Positions 56,320 through 64,000 of a stretch of DNA of 64,000 nt are shown piece by piece. Location of the stretch: contig NZ_JAKOOW010000078.1 of assembly GCF_022288825.1 (NCBI RefSeq), positions 1-64,000 of the forward strand, given 5' to 3'. The translations under genes were made by a program, and so were the position numbers. The notes under the pieces are model-generated. The model was not told where the DNA came from, did not search any database, and saw only the letters and a list, made by a program, of their open reading frames with translations. The stretch comes from Kingella pumchi (GTDB lineage Bacteria; Pseudomonadota; Gammaproteobacteria; Burkholderiales; Neisseriaceae). The number at the start of each line of letters is the position of its first letter. The first letter of the stretch is position 1.

Positions 56320-56362
56320 ATTGTAAATGATTTTCAGCAACGCTGCGATTGATTTACATCAA
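56320..56362 (-). promoter_or_regulatory. FNR box, Fur-like box and -10 of the haem-degradation operon
   Basis: TTGATTTACATCAA (56349-56362) is a perfect FNR site (TTGAT-N4-ATCAA). TACAAT on the minus strand (56325-56320) is a good -10, placing transcription start near 56313-56314 and the FNR centre at about -42, the usual activating position. TGAAAATCATTTACA (56336-56322) matches 11 of 14 defined positions of the Fur palindrome and overlaps the -10. This suggests activation without oxygen and repression by iron. Confidence 0.85.
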
Positions 56363-56411
56363 GGCGCGGAATTTTTCGAAGATTGTTGCGGTAAAGCGGG
56401 AAAAGCAACAT

Positions 56412-56455
56412 AAAGGCAGCCTGAAAACCGTAAAACCGGCTTTCAGGCTGCCTTT
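56412..56455 (-). terminator. uptake hairpin downstream of metE
   Basis: AAAGGCAGCCTGAAA (56412-56426) pairs with TTTCAGGCTGCCTTT (56441-56455), separating metE from the haem operon downstream. Confidence 0.7.
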
Positions 56456-56483
56456 TTACTGCGCGCTTGGGCGCAAACGCCGC

Positions 56484-58766
56484 TTAACGTTTGTTGTCCA
56501 ACTCGTTACGCAGTTTTTTGGTTACGGCCATCATCACTTCGAGCTGTTCCAGCGTTTCTTTCCAGCCGCGGGTTTTCAGGCCGCAGTCAGGGTTGACCCA
56601 CAGGCGCTCGACGGGCACGACTTCCATCGCTTTGCGCAGCAGGTGTTCGACTTCGCCTTCGGTCGGCACGCGCGGGCTGTGGATGTCGTACACGCCCGGG
56701 CCGATGTCGTTGGGGTATTTGAAGTCGCCGAACGCGGTCAGCAGCTCCATGTCGGAGCGCGAGGTTTCGATGGTGATGACGTCGGCGTCCATCGAAGCGA
56801 TCGCGGGCAGGATGTCGTTGAACTCGGAGTAGCACATATGGGTGTGGATCTGGGTGCTGTCTTCGGCGCCGACGGACGACAGGCGGAAGGATTCGCACGC
56901 CCAGGCCAGGTATTCGTCCCATTGCGCTTTTTTCAGCGGCATGGCTTCGCGGATGGCGGGCTCGTCAATCTGGATGACTTTGATGCCGGCTTTTTCCAAG
57001 TCCAAAACTTCGTCGTTCAGGGCGAGGGCGATTTGTTTGGCAACGACGGACAGCGGGATATCGTCGCGCACAAACGACCATTTGAACATGGTAACCGGGC
57101 CGGTGAGCATGCCTTTCATCGGGCGTTTGGTCAGGCTTTGCGCGTAGGACGACCAGTAAACGGTCATCGGCGCGGGGCGGGAGACGTCGCCGAAGATGAC
57201 GGGCGGTTTGACGCAGCGGCTGCCGTAGCTCTGCACCCAGCCGAACTGGGTGAAGCAGTAGCCGGCCAGCTGTTCGCCGAAGTATTCGACCATGTCGTTG
57301 CGCTCGGCTTCGCCGTGGACGGGTACGTCGATTTCCAGTTTTTCCTGCACTTCGACGCAGTAGGCGATTTCTTTTTTCATCGCGGCGTCGTAATCGGCGG
57401 CGGAGAGTTCGCCTTTTTTGAAGGCGGCGCGCGCCTGACGGATTTCGGCGGTTTGCGGGAACGAACCGATGGTGGTGGTGGGCAAGAGCGGCAGTTTCAT
57501 CCATTCCTGCTGCGCTTTGATGCGCGCGGGGAAGGGCGATTTGCGCTGGTCTTCGCCTTTTTTCAGGCTGCTTACGCGCGCTTGTACGGCGTCGTTGTGG
57601 ATTTTTTTGTTGGTGGCGCGGTCGGCGGCGGCGGCATCGGAAGCGGCCAGCGCGTCTTTCACGCTGTCTTTGCCGTTTTCCAGGGCGCGTTTGACGGTGC
57701 CCAGCTCGACCAGTTTCTGCGCGGCAAAGGCCATCCACGATTTGATTTCGGCATCGAGTTTTTCTTCAACCGCCAAATCCTGCGGGCTGTGCAGCAGCGA
57801 GCAGCTGGGGGCGATCCACAGGTTGTTGGCGAATTTTTCGCGAACGGGTTGCAGCGTGTCGATAACTTTGTTCAGGTTGGCGCGCCAAACGTTGCGGCCG
57901 TCGATCAGGCCGACGGACAGCACTTTGTTGTCCGGCCAGCCGTTGGCGAACACGGCCAGCTGCTCGGGTGCGCGTACGCAGTCGATGTGCACGCCGTGAA
58001 CCGGCAGGGATTTGAGCAGCTCGAGATGCTCGGCGACAGACGCGAAATAAGTGCCGATGATGATGCGCACGCCGGTGTTGGCCAGCTCCTGATACACGCC
58101 GGCGAAGGCGTCGAGATAGGCCTGCGGCGCGTCGGCGGCAAGAATCGGCTCGTCAATCTGCACCCAGTCGGCACCGACGGCGGCCAGCTCGCGCAACAGT
58201 TGCGCGTAGGCGGGCAGCAGTTTGGGCAGCAGGGTTTTGACGCGGCAGCCGAATTCTTCTTTTTTCTTGCCCAGCCACAGCAGGGTCAGCGGGCCGACCA
58301 GCGTCGGTTTGATGTCGTAGCCTTGCGCTTTGGCTTCCTGAATCTGGGCGATCAGGTTGGCGGCGTTCACGGAAAACTCGGTGTCGGCGTGCCATTCGGG
58401 AACGATGTAGTGGTAGTTGGTGTCAAACCACTTGGTCATTTCCATCGCAAACTGGGTGGCGTTGCCGCGTGCCAGCTGGAAATACTCCGGCAGGCTCAGT
58501 TTGACGGCGTCAAAGCCGAAGCGTTTGGGAATCGCGCCCAGGGTGCACAGGGTGTCGAGCACGTGGTCGTAGAAGGAAAAATCGCCGACGGGCACAAGGT
58601 CGGCGCCTGCGGCTTTCTGCGTCGCCCAGTTCAGACGGCGGATTTCGGCGGCGGTTTCGCGTAGCTCGGCTTCGGATTTGGCGCCTTTCCAAAAGGCTTC
58701 GACGGCGAATTTCAGCTCGCGTTTGGCACCGATGCGCGGGTAGCCGGAAAGATGGAAGGTGGTCAT
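56484..58766 (-). CDS. metE: cobalamin-independent methionine synthase
   Basis: A 760-residue protein (E. coli 753). FHLSGYPRIGAKRELKFA opens the N-domain; the C-domain has the zinc ligands in HTHMCYSEF and NPDCGLKTR. It transfers the methyl group from methyl-tetrahydrofolate to homocysteine. CAGGAG precedes the ATG at 58766. One in-gene uptake-like core is read as SSLKKG. No clear MetR box was found in the 286 bases upstream. Confidence 0.98.
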   Translation of the reverse strand: MTTFHLSGYPRIGAKRELKFAVEAFWKGAKSEAELRETAAEIRRLNWATQKAAGADLVPVGDFSFYDHVLDTLCTLGAIPKRFGFDAVKLSLPEYFQLARGNATQFAMEMTKWFDTNYHYIVPEWHADTEFSVNAANLIAQIQEAKAQGYDIKPTLVGPLTLLWLGKKKEEFGCRVKTLLPKLLPAYAQLLRELAAVGADWVQIDEPILAADAPQAYLDAFAGVYQELANTGVRIIIGTYFASVAEHLELLKSLPVHGVHIDCVRAPEQLAVFANGWPDNKVLSVGLIDGRNVWRANLNKVIDTLQPVREKFANNLWIAPSCSLLHSPQDLAVEEKLDAEIKSWMAFAAQKLVELGTVKRALENGKDSVKDALAASDAAAADRATNKKIHNDAVQARVSSLKKGEDQRKSPFPARIKAQQEWMKLPLLPTTTIGSFPQTAEIRQARAAFKKGELSAADYDAAMKKEIAYCVEVQEKLEIDVPVHGEAERNDMVEYFGEQLAGYCFTQFGWVQSYGSRCVKPPVIFGDVSRPAPMTVYWSSYAQSLTKRPMKGMLTGPVTMFKWSFVRDDIPLSVVAKQIALALNDEVLDLEKAGIKVIQIDEPAIREAMPLKKAQWDEYLAWACESFRLSSVGAEDSTQIHTHMCYSEFNDILPAIASMDADVITIETSRSDMELLTAFGDFKYPNDIGPGVYDIHSPRVPTEGEVEHLLRKAMEVVPVERLWVNPDCGLKTRGWKETLEQLEVMMAVTKKLRNELDNKR

Positions 58767-59052
58767 ATCGGTTCTCCTGATAATGGAAATGGCCGCAAAC
58801 GGCCGGAAAACAGGGCGGCTGCACGGATGCGGCCTAGGCAATTTTTGTAGCCTGCAATGGTCGCGGTTTTGCCGCGCCGGCGCAAGCGCTTAATTTGAGC
58901 TTGGCGCATGAAACAATTTAATGCAGCGGCGGCAGACGGCTTTCGCGGCGAAACTGTTTTCAGGCTGCCGCAAAGGTCAAGGCAGCCTGAAAGCGCGAAA
59001 GCAGCCTGAAAAAGGTTTTCAGGCTGCTTTTTAAAAGGCGCGAACCGTGTGC
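58767..59052. other. spacer upstream of metE
   Basis: No gene is seen. Uptake copies at about 58960-59027 form an inverted array. I looked for MetR-type TGAA-N5-TTCA and found none; no riboswitch fold is obvious. Confidence 0.5.
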
Positions 59053-59187
59053 TTACCAAGCTCCCGGCTCGGATGTGGGTTTGATTTTATCGGTATTGTA
59101 GAGATCTTTGGTCGGGCCTTTTTCCTGATCGCTTTGGCCGCAGGCTGCCAAAAGCAGCAGCACGGCAAATACGGGAAATAATTTCAT
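59053..59187 (-). CDS. small lipoprotein
   Basis: A 44-residue lipoprotein: hydrophobic start, LLAAC lipobox (C16), then a short polar tail containing GQSDQEKGPTKDLYN. The size and GQ...GP pattern recall the LptM family (lipoprotein chaperone of the LPS translocon), but the match is loose. AAGGATAGC precedes the start. Stands alone. Confidence 0.65.
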   Translation of the reverse strand: MKLFPVFAVLLLLAACGQSDQEKGPTKDLYNTDKIKPTSEPGAW

Positions 59188-59675
59188 TTTGCTATCCTTT
59201 AAGTTTAAGTTGGTTTTAATTGTACGGCTTGCCGGAAGACAGCCTGAAAAGTGTTTCAGACTGCCTGTAGGCGACCACTTTATCAAAATTTTTCGTTGGA
59301 TACCAAATTCCTCGGGAGCTTTCGAGCTGCCTTTTGCATTTCCGAAGCCGGATGCCGACGGTTGCGGGACTATTGATATTCGGTTTGGGAAGCAGATTTT
59401 CCCCGTCCAATGGCGTCATTCCCGCGCAGGCGGGAATCTTGGCGGATATTCGATAATGCTTGAGAAACCATCCGGTGTGCCATCCGAAACAAGATTCCCG
59501 CCTGCGCGGGAATGACGCCGCTTGTGTGGCTTTCGCGTTTTCTGAAGGCTTTCAGGCTGCTTTATTGTGTTTCAAAATTCAAATGCCGACCGCTCGGACA
59601 AAACGCAAAGGCAGCCTGAAAACCTTGCGAAACGGTTTTCAGGCTGCCTTGTTGCTGGCGCTTGGCGCGCCGCCT
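59188..59675. other. repeat-bearing spacer
   Basis: No gene is seen. It holds a home-dialect variant (59240-59265), a pair of dRS3 repeats (59418-59437 and 59494-59513) in inverted order, and an inverted uptake pair at 59610-59648. Confidence 0.7.
59418..59513. repeat. inverted pair of neisserial dRS3 repeats
   Basis: ATTCCC-N8-GGGAAT at 59418-59437 and again at 59494-59513; the inner eight bases are reverse complements (GCGCAGGC and GCCTGCGC). dRS3 elements are frequent in Neisseria and are used as insertion targets by filamentous phage of that genus. The 56 bases between hold nothing recognised. Confidence 0.88.
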
Positions 59676-60836
59676 TTACGGCGCGGTTTCTTTCAGGCTG
59701 CCGTGCATGGCCTGCGCTTCCCGAAGCGCGGTGTCGCTGTCGGCGGCGAGTACGGTGAAATGCCCCATTTTGCGGCCGGCGCGGGCGGCGGTTTTGCCGT
59801 ACAGGTGCAGGTGGGCGCGCGGGTGCTGCAGGATGCGCGACCAGTCCGGCTCGATGTCGTGCGCACCGCCGCGCCACAAATCGCCCAGCAGGTTGGCCAT
59901 GCAGCAGGGGGAAAGCAGGCGGGTGTCGGCGGGGGGCAGGCCGCACATCAGGCGCACCTGCTGCTGAAACTGGCTGGCGGCGCAGGCGTCGATGGTGTGG
60001 TGGCCGCTGTTGTGCGGGCGCGGCGCGATTTCGTTGACCACCAGCTCGCAGGTGTCGCCGACGACGAACATTTCCACCGCCAGCACGCCCACGTAGTCCA
60101 GCTCGTCGGCCAGCCGCAGCGCCATTTCGCGCGCCTGGTCCAAAACGTCCTGCGGCAGGGCGGCGGGGACGGCGGAATAGGCGAGAATGCCGTTTTCGTG
60201 GCGGTTTTCGGCGGGGTCGTAGCAGATGGCGTTTCGGCTGTCGAGACGGCAGACAATCACCGAAATCTCGCTGCGCAAGTCGAGCATTTTTTCCAGCACG
60301 CAGGGCACGCCGCCGAGCGTGTCGAAGGCAGCCTGAACGTCTTTCAGGCTGCTTGCGCGGATTTGGCCTTTGCCGTCGTAGCCCAGGGTGGCGGTTTTGA
60401 CGATACCCGGCAGCAGCGCTGCGCAGTCGGGCGTGATGTCGGCGGCGCTGCGGATTTCGGCATAGGGCGCGGTGGGCAGGCCGGCGCGGCGGATATAGCT
60501 TTTTTCCAGCATGCGGTTTTGCGCCACCGCCACCGAGTCGCCCGAGGGGGAAACGCGGGTGTGGCGCGCCAGATCGCGCATCGCTTGGGCGCTGACGTTT
60601 TCAAATTCGGTGGTAACGGCGGCGCATCGGGCGAGTTCGGCCAGCGCGGCGGCATCGTCGAAGGGGGCGCACAGGTGGCGGTCGACAAAGCGGGCGGCGG
60701 GGGCGTGGGGGTCGGGATCGAGCACGGTTACGCCGTAGCCCATGGTTTTGGCGGCGAGGGCGAACATGGCGCCGAGCTGGCCGCCGCCGAGGATGCCGAG
60801 CATGGCGGGGGGAAGGATGGGAAGGTTTGCGGACAT
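59676..60836 (-). CDS. purK: N5-carboxyaminoimidazole ribonucleotide synthase
   Basis: A 386-residue ATP-grasp enzyme. ILGGGQLGAMFALAAKTMGY is the N-terminal nucleotide site, LGYDGKGQ the glycine loop, and NEIAPRPHNSGHHTIDAC a diagnostic PurK block. It carboxylates AIR in purine synthesis; its partner purE is not in the window. The ATG at 60836 excludes an upstream extension through uptake repeats. One in-gene uptake core is read as SSLK. Confidence 0.97.
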   Translation of the reverse strand: MSANLPILPPAMLGILGGGQLGAMFALAAKTMGYGVTVLDPDPHAPAARFVDRHLCAPFDDAAALAELARCAAVTTEFENVSAQAMRDLARHTRVSPSGDSVAVAQNRMLEKSYIRRAGLPTAPYAEIRSAADITPDCAALLPGIVKTATLGYDGKGQIRASSLKDVQAAFDTLGGVPCVLEKMLDLRSEISVIVCRLDSRNAICYDPAENRHENGILAYSAVPAALPQDVLDQAREMALRLADELDYVGVLAVEMFVVGDTCELVVNEIAPRPHNSGHHTIDACAASQFQQQVRLMCGLPPADTRLLSPCCMANLLGDLWRGGAHDIEPDWSRILQHPRAHLHLYGKTAARAGRKMGHFTVLAADSDTALREAQAMHGSLKETAP

Positions 60837-61022
60837 AGGGCAGCCTGAAAATCGGAAAACGGAAAAGGGCGCGATTTTAGCAGTTTTCGCCGTGCAGGCA
60901 GCCTGAAAAAAGCCTTTCAGGCTGCTTGGGGATAGGCAGCCTGAAAGTTTGCCGCAACGGCGGCGCACGCAAAACCCTGCGTTTCAGGCAGCCTGAAACG
61001 CAGGGTTTGTATGCGGCGGGGG
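60837..61022. repeat. uptake array
   Basis: Five uptake copies in 150 bases (60840-60850, 60895-60908, 60914-60925, 60936-60948, 60984-61000), some palindromic. No gene. Confidence 0.65.
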
Positions 61023-61277
61023 TTATTTGAATTTGTCGCCCAGCGAGCCGAGGGCGTTTTCGGCGGCGTGCTTGGCTTCTTCCACTTTGCCGCTCAGGCC
61101 GGCTTTGGCTTCTTCGGCCTTGTCTTTGGCCGATTCGACGGCTTCGTTCACCGCTTTTTTGGCGGATTCGACGGCGTCTTTGGCGGCGTCTTCGGCGCGG
61201 TGGACGAAATCTTCAGCTTGGTGTTTGGCGTTTTCAACGGCAGATTCGACATTTTTCTTTACGTCGTCCAGATTCAT
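61023..61277 (-). CDS. small LEA-like helical protein
   Basis: An 84-residue hydrophilic protein made almost entirely of Ala/Glu/Lys/Asp with an 11-residue-like rhythm (DDVKKNVESAVENAKHQAED, KDKAEEAKAG). It resembles LEA-type or other amphipathic-helix stress proteins and has no cysteine, signal or membrane segment. AAAGGTCAAAGCC precedes the ATG; a CATAAT on the minus strand (61337-61332) is a possible -10. Function unknown. Confidence 0.78.
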   Translation of the reverse strand: MNLDDVKKNVESAVENAKHQAEDFVHRAEDAAKDAVESAKKAVNEAVESAKDKAEEAKAGLSGKVEEAKHAAENALGSLGDKFK

Positions 61278-61373
61278 GGCTTTGACCTTTCAATGTGTTG
61301 TTAAGCAAACGCCCCGCGAAGGGGCGAGCGGATTATGGCACAGTTTTGTGTAAGGGCAGGTTAATGCGGCGGC

Positions 61374-62471
61374 TCAGGCGCGGCGCAGCGTCCATTTGAT
61401 GTCGCTGCCGAGCATTTCGACGCTGCGGCTGTGCCAGATACCGCTGCCGCTGAGCGCGGCGGGGTTTTCAGGCAGCCTGAAAAGATTGCGGGCATCGCTG
61501 CCGAGTATTTTCGGCGCCTGGTAGTGGACGATTTCGTCGGCCAAATCCTGCCGCAGAAACTCGCCGGCCAAAGTGGCGCCGGCTTCCACCATCAGCTCGC
61601 CTATCTGTTCTTCTGCCGCCAGCAGTTCCAGCAGCGCGGCAAGATGGATGCGGCCGCTGCCGTCGTCGGGTAGGGTGCGCACGCGCACGGCGGGGCAGAC
61701 GGCGAAACGGCCGTCGTCGGGCACGAGCGTGATGACCAGGGTGGCGCCGCCGTCGCCGGCGATGCGGTGGGCGGGGCTAAGGCGCAGGCGGCTGTCAAGC
61801 ACGATGCGCAGCGGCTGGCGCAGGGTGGGGAAGTCGCGCACATTTAGCTGCGGATCGTCGGCCAGCACGGTGCCGATGCCGGTGAGCACGGCGCAGCTTT
61901 CGGCGCGCAGGCGCTGGACGTCGGCGCGGGCGGCGGCGCCGGTAATCCATTGGCTGCGGCCGTCGGCCAGCGCGGTTTTGCCGTCGAGGCTGGCGGCGGT
62001 TTTGATGCGCACAAAGGGGCGGCCGCGCTCGATGCGCGACAAAAAGCCGCGGTTCAGCTCGCGTGCTTCGTCGGCGAGCAGGCCGCAGGCGGTGGCGATG
62101 CCGGCGGCTTCAAGCAGGGCGAAACCCTTGCCCGCCACCTGCGGATTGGGGTCGCGCATGGCGGCCACCACGCGGCCGACGCCGCCGGCAATCAGGGCTT
62201 CGGCGCAGGGTGGGGTGCGGCCGTAGTGGGCGCAGGGTTCGAGGGTAACGTAGGCGGTGGCGCCGCGCGCCAGTTCGCCCGCCTGCCGCAGCGCATGGAC
62301 TTCGGCGTGCGGCGTGCCGGCCTGCAGGTGGAAACCCTGGCCGACAATCTGCCCGCCGCGGGCAATCACGCAGCCGACACGGGGATTGGGCGAGGTGGAA
62401 AAGCGGCCCTGTTCGGCCAAATCGAGCGCCCGCCGCATATGGGCGGTGTCTTGTGGGGAGAATTCAGTCAT
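61374..62471 (-). CDS. ribD: bifunctional riboflavin biosynthesis deaminase/reductase
   Basis: A 365-residue protein. The N-terminal deaminase (about 8-145) has the zinc site H55-A-E57, C80 and C89 (LEPCAHYGRTPPC). The C-terminal reductase (about 150-365) begins FVRIKTAASLDGKTAL. It carries out steps two and three of riboflavin synthesis. No FMN riboswitch is seen upstream. One uptake core near the C-terminus is read as FRLPEN. Confidence 0.97.
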   Translation of the reverse strand: MTEFSPQDTAHMRRALDLAEQGRFSTSPNPRVGCVIARGGQIVGQGFHLQAGTPHAEVHALRQAGELARGATAYVTLEPCAHYGRTPPCAEALIAGGVGRVVAAMRDPNPQVAGKGFALLEAAGIATACGLLADEARELNRGFLSRIERGRPFVRIKTAASLDGKTALADGRSQWITGAAARADVQRLRAESCAVLTGIGTVLADDPQLNVRDFPTLRQPLRIVLDSRLRLSPAHRIAGDGGATLVITLVPDDGRFAVCPAVRVRTLPDDGSGRIHLAALLELLAAEEQIGELMVEAGATLAGEFLRQDLADEIVHYQAPKILGSDARNLFRLPENPAALSGSGIWHSRSVEMLGSDIKWTLRRA

Positions 62472-62683
62472 GGCAATAGCAGCCTGAAAGGCTGGAAAAC
62501 GGGATAAAAAGGGCTTTCAGGCTGCTTTTAGCGGCAAGGGAAAACCCTGCGGCAGCCTGAAAGCTGCGGCAGGGTCGTCAAAGCTGGATTGCCGTTTTTC
62601 CTGCGCGGCGCGGGTGTCCGGCACATGGCTTTCAGGCAGCCTGAAAAATCTGTGATGCCTTAAAAACGGCATCGGCAAACGGC
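62472..62683. other. spacer with uptake copies
   Basis: No gene. Uptake copies occur at about 62481-62490, 62515-62527, 62552-62562 and a palindromic pair at 62630-62645. Confidence 0.55.
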
Positions 62684-63250
62684 TTAGGAGCCGAAGCTGA
62701 CGGTTTTCAGTAAGTCTTCCAATTCGGTGGCATCGGCGTAGGGGCTGACGGCGCAGATGCTGACCAGCTCTTTGCCGGCAGCCTGAATGCGGCAGCTTTC
62801 GTTGACGGTGGTGCCGTCGCTGTCGCTGTAGAAGCTGTAGCTCAAGACACCGTTTTGCTTGCTGCTGGAGAGATCCTGCAGATCGTCGCGTGCTTTGAGC
62901 GCGGTTTCGATGCCGTCCAGCGCGGCGTCGCCGGACTGGCCCAGGCGCAGCGCGGTTACGGTGATGCCTTCGCTGTCGCTGTGCTGCAGCAGCAGGATGT
63001 TGTCGGCCTTGCTGCCTTCAGGCTGGTAGGCGGGGTCTTGGCTTTTGTCGGCATAGCCGGAATTAAGGGCGATGCTGAAGCTGCCGTCGCGGCTTTTGAC
63101 GCTGGTTTCGGCAGGAATGGCGCCGGTATCGCCCTGGGTGGCGGATGAGGTTTCGGCGGCGGATGCTGCGCCGGCGGCGTTGTTTGCCTGGTCGCAGGCG
63201 GTCAGCGCCAGCAGGGCGGCCAGAGCGGTGGCGGTAAACAGAGGTTTCAT
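62684..63250 (-). CDS. putative lipoprotein of unknown function
   Basis: A 188-residue lipoprotein with ALTAC lipobox (C19), an Ala/Ser/Thr linker (25-55) and a beta-rich domain (SFSIALNSGYADKS ... LEDLLKTVSFGS) with two cysteines that may pair (ESCRI, SICAV). I do not recognise the family with certainty. AAGGAAATACG precedes the ATG at 63250. Located between ribD and yebC. Confidence 0.8.
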   Translation of the reverse strand: MKPLFTATALAALLALTACDQANNAAGAASAAETSSATQGDTGAIPAETSVKSRDGSFSIALNSGYADKSQDPAYQPEGSKADNILLLQHSDSEGITVTALRLGQSGDAALDGIETALKARDDLQDLSSSKQNGVLSYSFYSDSDGTTVNESCRIQAAGKELVSICAVSPYADATELEDLLKTVSFGS

Positions 63251-63338
63251 CGTATTTCCTTGCTGTGGTGGTTCGGATTGCGGGCGGCAGTTTGAATGCC
63301 TGTCGCCCGTTTCAGGCTGCCTGAAAAGGCGGCGCGGT

Positions 63339-64000
63339 TTATTCGTCGAAATGCAAAACGGCGGAGGTGTAAACGTTTTGCACGTCATCCAAGTCTTCGA
63401 GCGCGTCAATCAGTTTTTGCATTTTCAGTGCGTCGTCGCCGGCGAGCTCGGTTTCGTTCTGCGCGCGCATGGTTACGTCGCCATCCTGCGAGCTGAAGCC
63501 GGCGGCTTCGAGCGCGGCTTTGACCTGCGCCCAGTCGGCCGGAGCGGTGATGACTTCGATAACGCCGTCTTCATGGCTGATAACGTCTTCGGCGCCGGCT
63601 TCGAGCGCGGCTTCCATCAGCGCGTCTTCGTCGGCATCGGTGAAGACCAGATAGCCTTGGTGGACGAAGTTGAAGGCAACGCAGCCGTCGGTGCCGAGAT
63701 TGCCGCCGTTTTTGGAAAAGGCGTGGCGCACGTCGGCAACGGTGCGGGTTTTGTTGTCGGTCATGCAATCGACCATCAGCGCCGCGCCGCCGATGCCGTA
63801 GCCTTCGTAGCGCAGCTCGATGTAGTCCACGCCTTCGAGATTACCGGTGCCTTTGTCGATGGCGCGCTGGACGTTGTCTTTGGGCATATTGGCGTCCCAG
63901 GCTTTGTCCATTGCCAGCCGCAGGCGGGGGTTGGATGCGGGATCGCCGCCGCCCAAGCGGGCGGCAACGGTGATTTCTTTAATCAGTCGGGTGAAAATTT
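63339..64000 (-). CDS. yebC: YebC/PmpR family protein, 5' end outside the window
   Basis: The reading frame stays open to the right edge (IFTRLIKEITVAARLGGGDPASNPRLRLA), so roughly the first 20 residues lie beyond 64000. The family signature DNVQRAIDKGTGN and GYGIGGAALMVDC are present. YebC proteins are DNA-binding regulators in some species and ribosome-associated translation factors for proline-rich stretches in others. Confidence 0.96.
   Translation of the reverse strand, partial: IFTRLIKEITVAARLGGGDPASNPRLRLAMDKAWDANMPKDNVQRAIDKGTGNLEGVDYIELRYEGYGIGGAALMVDCMTDNKTRTVADVRHAFSKNGGNLGTDGCVAFNFVHQGYLVFTDADEDALMEAALEAGAEDVISHEDGVIEVITAPADWAQVKAALEAAGFSSQDGDVTMRAQNETELAGDDALKMQKLIDALEDLDDVQNVYTSAVLHFDE

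Noticed and set aside
56349..58664. 771-residue plus-strand frame antisense to metE
   Set aside because: Composition (Gly, Phe, Val, His rich) is typical of the reverse frame of a conserved gene; metE is unambiguous.
58767..59052. Cobalamin riboswitch or MetR site upstream of metE
   Set aside because: No B12-box-like sequence or TGAA-N5-TTCA palindrome was found by eye.
59053..59187. Firm LptM assignment for the 44-residue lipoprotein
   Set aside because: The GQ...GP pattern is only a loose match and the usual neighbour (lysA) is absent.

Overview
The window looks like a chromosomal segment of a Neisseriaceae bacterium (Betaproteobacteria). Gene content matches that family: a zwf-pgl-glk-hexR-pgi sugar operon, split carA/carB, rpsB-tsf and dRS3 repeats. 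The strongest family marker is the very dense 12-mer AGGCAGCCTGAA, often in inverted pairs. This is the 'AG-king' dialect of the neisserial DNA uptake sequence (DUS), known from Kingella and relatives. Base composition is GC-rich. I do not assign a species.

Layout. 1-6.7 kb: acetate permease pair (DUF485 + ActP), a DnaQ-type exonuclease, tRNA-Arg and tRNA-Glu on one strong promoter, a lipoprotein and Gph. 6.7-13.4 kb: carB and carA, separated by an AT-rich gene of unknown function (two cold-shock-like repeats plus a possible nuclease domain), a REP-associated transposase (RAYT) and several families of palindromic repeats. 13.6-20.5 kb: glucose catabolism (pgi, hexR, nudE, glk, pgl, zwf). 20.7-30.5 kb: a ZipA-like division protein, dnaK behind a heat-shock promoter, two DUF333 lipoproteins, an MltB-type lytic transglycosylase, gshA, and two membrane proteins of unknown function. 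30.7-43.3 kb: an aryl polyene (pigment) operon in the order LolA-like carrier, ligase-dehydratase fusion, MMPL exporter, halogenase-like flavoprotein, DUF3261 lipoprotein, ketosynthase, dehydratase, ketoreductase, ketosynthase. It is interrupted by a DUF389 gene whose flanks carry uptake sequences of other genera. 43.4-50.4 kb: a membrane protein of the so-called site-specific recombinase family, rpsB-tsf, an orphan ABC ATPase and a divergent MarR/EamA pair. 50.4-51.6 kb: a persulfide-sensing module like YgaV/YgaP. 51.7-64 kb: argG, a PepSY protein, an anaerobic haem-degradation operon (ChuW-ChuX fusion plus ChuY) with FNR and Fur-like sites, metE, purK, ribD, small proteins and a yebC gene cut by the right edge.

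Most interesting points: the unknown gene between carA and carB; foreign-dialect uptake sequences marking two imported segments; the fused ChuW-ChuX gene under probable oxygen and iron control; the aryl polyene locus with a halogenase-like enzyme and a fused ligase-dehydratase; the YgaV-like sensor with its two cysteines 66 residues apart and a palindromic operator; and uptake sequences that supply the stop codon and last residues (QAA or EAA) of at least seven proteins. All statements come from reading the sequence; no database search was run.
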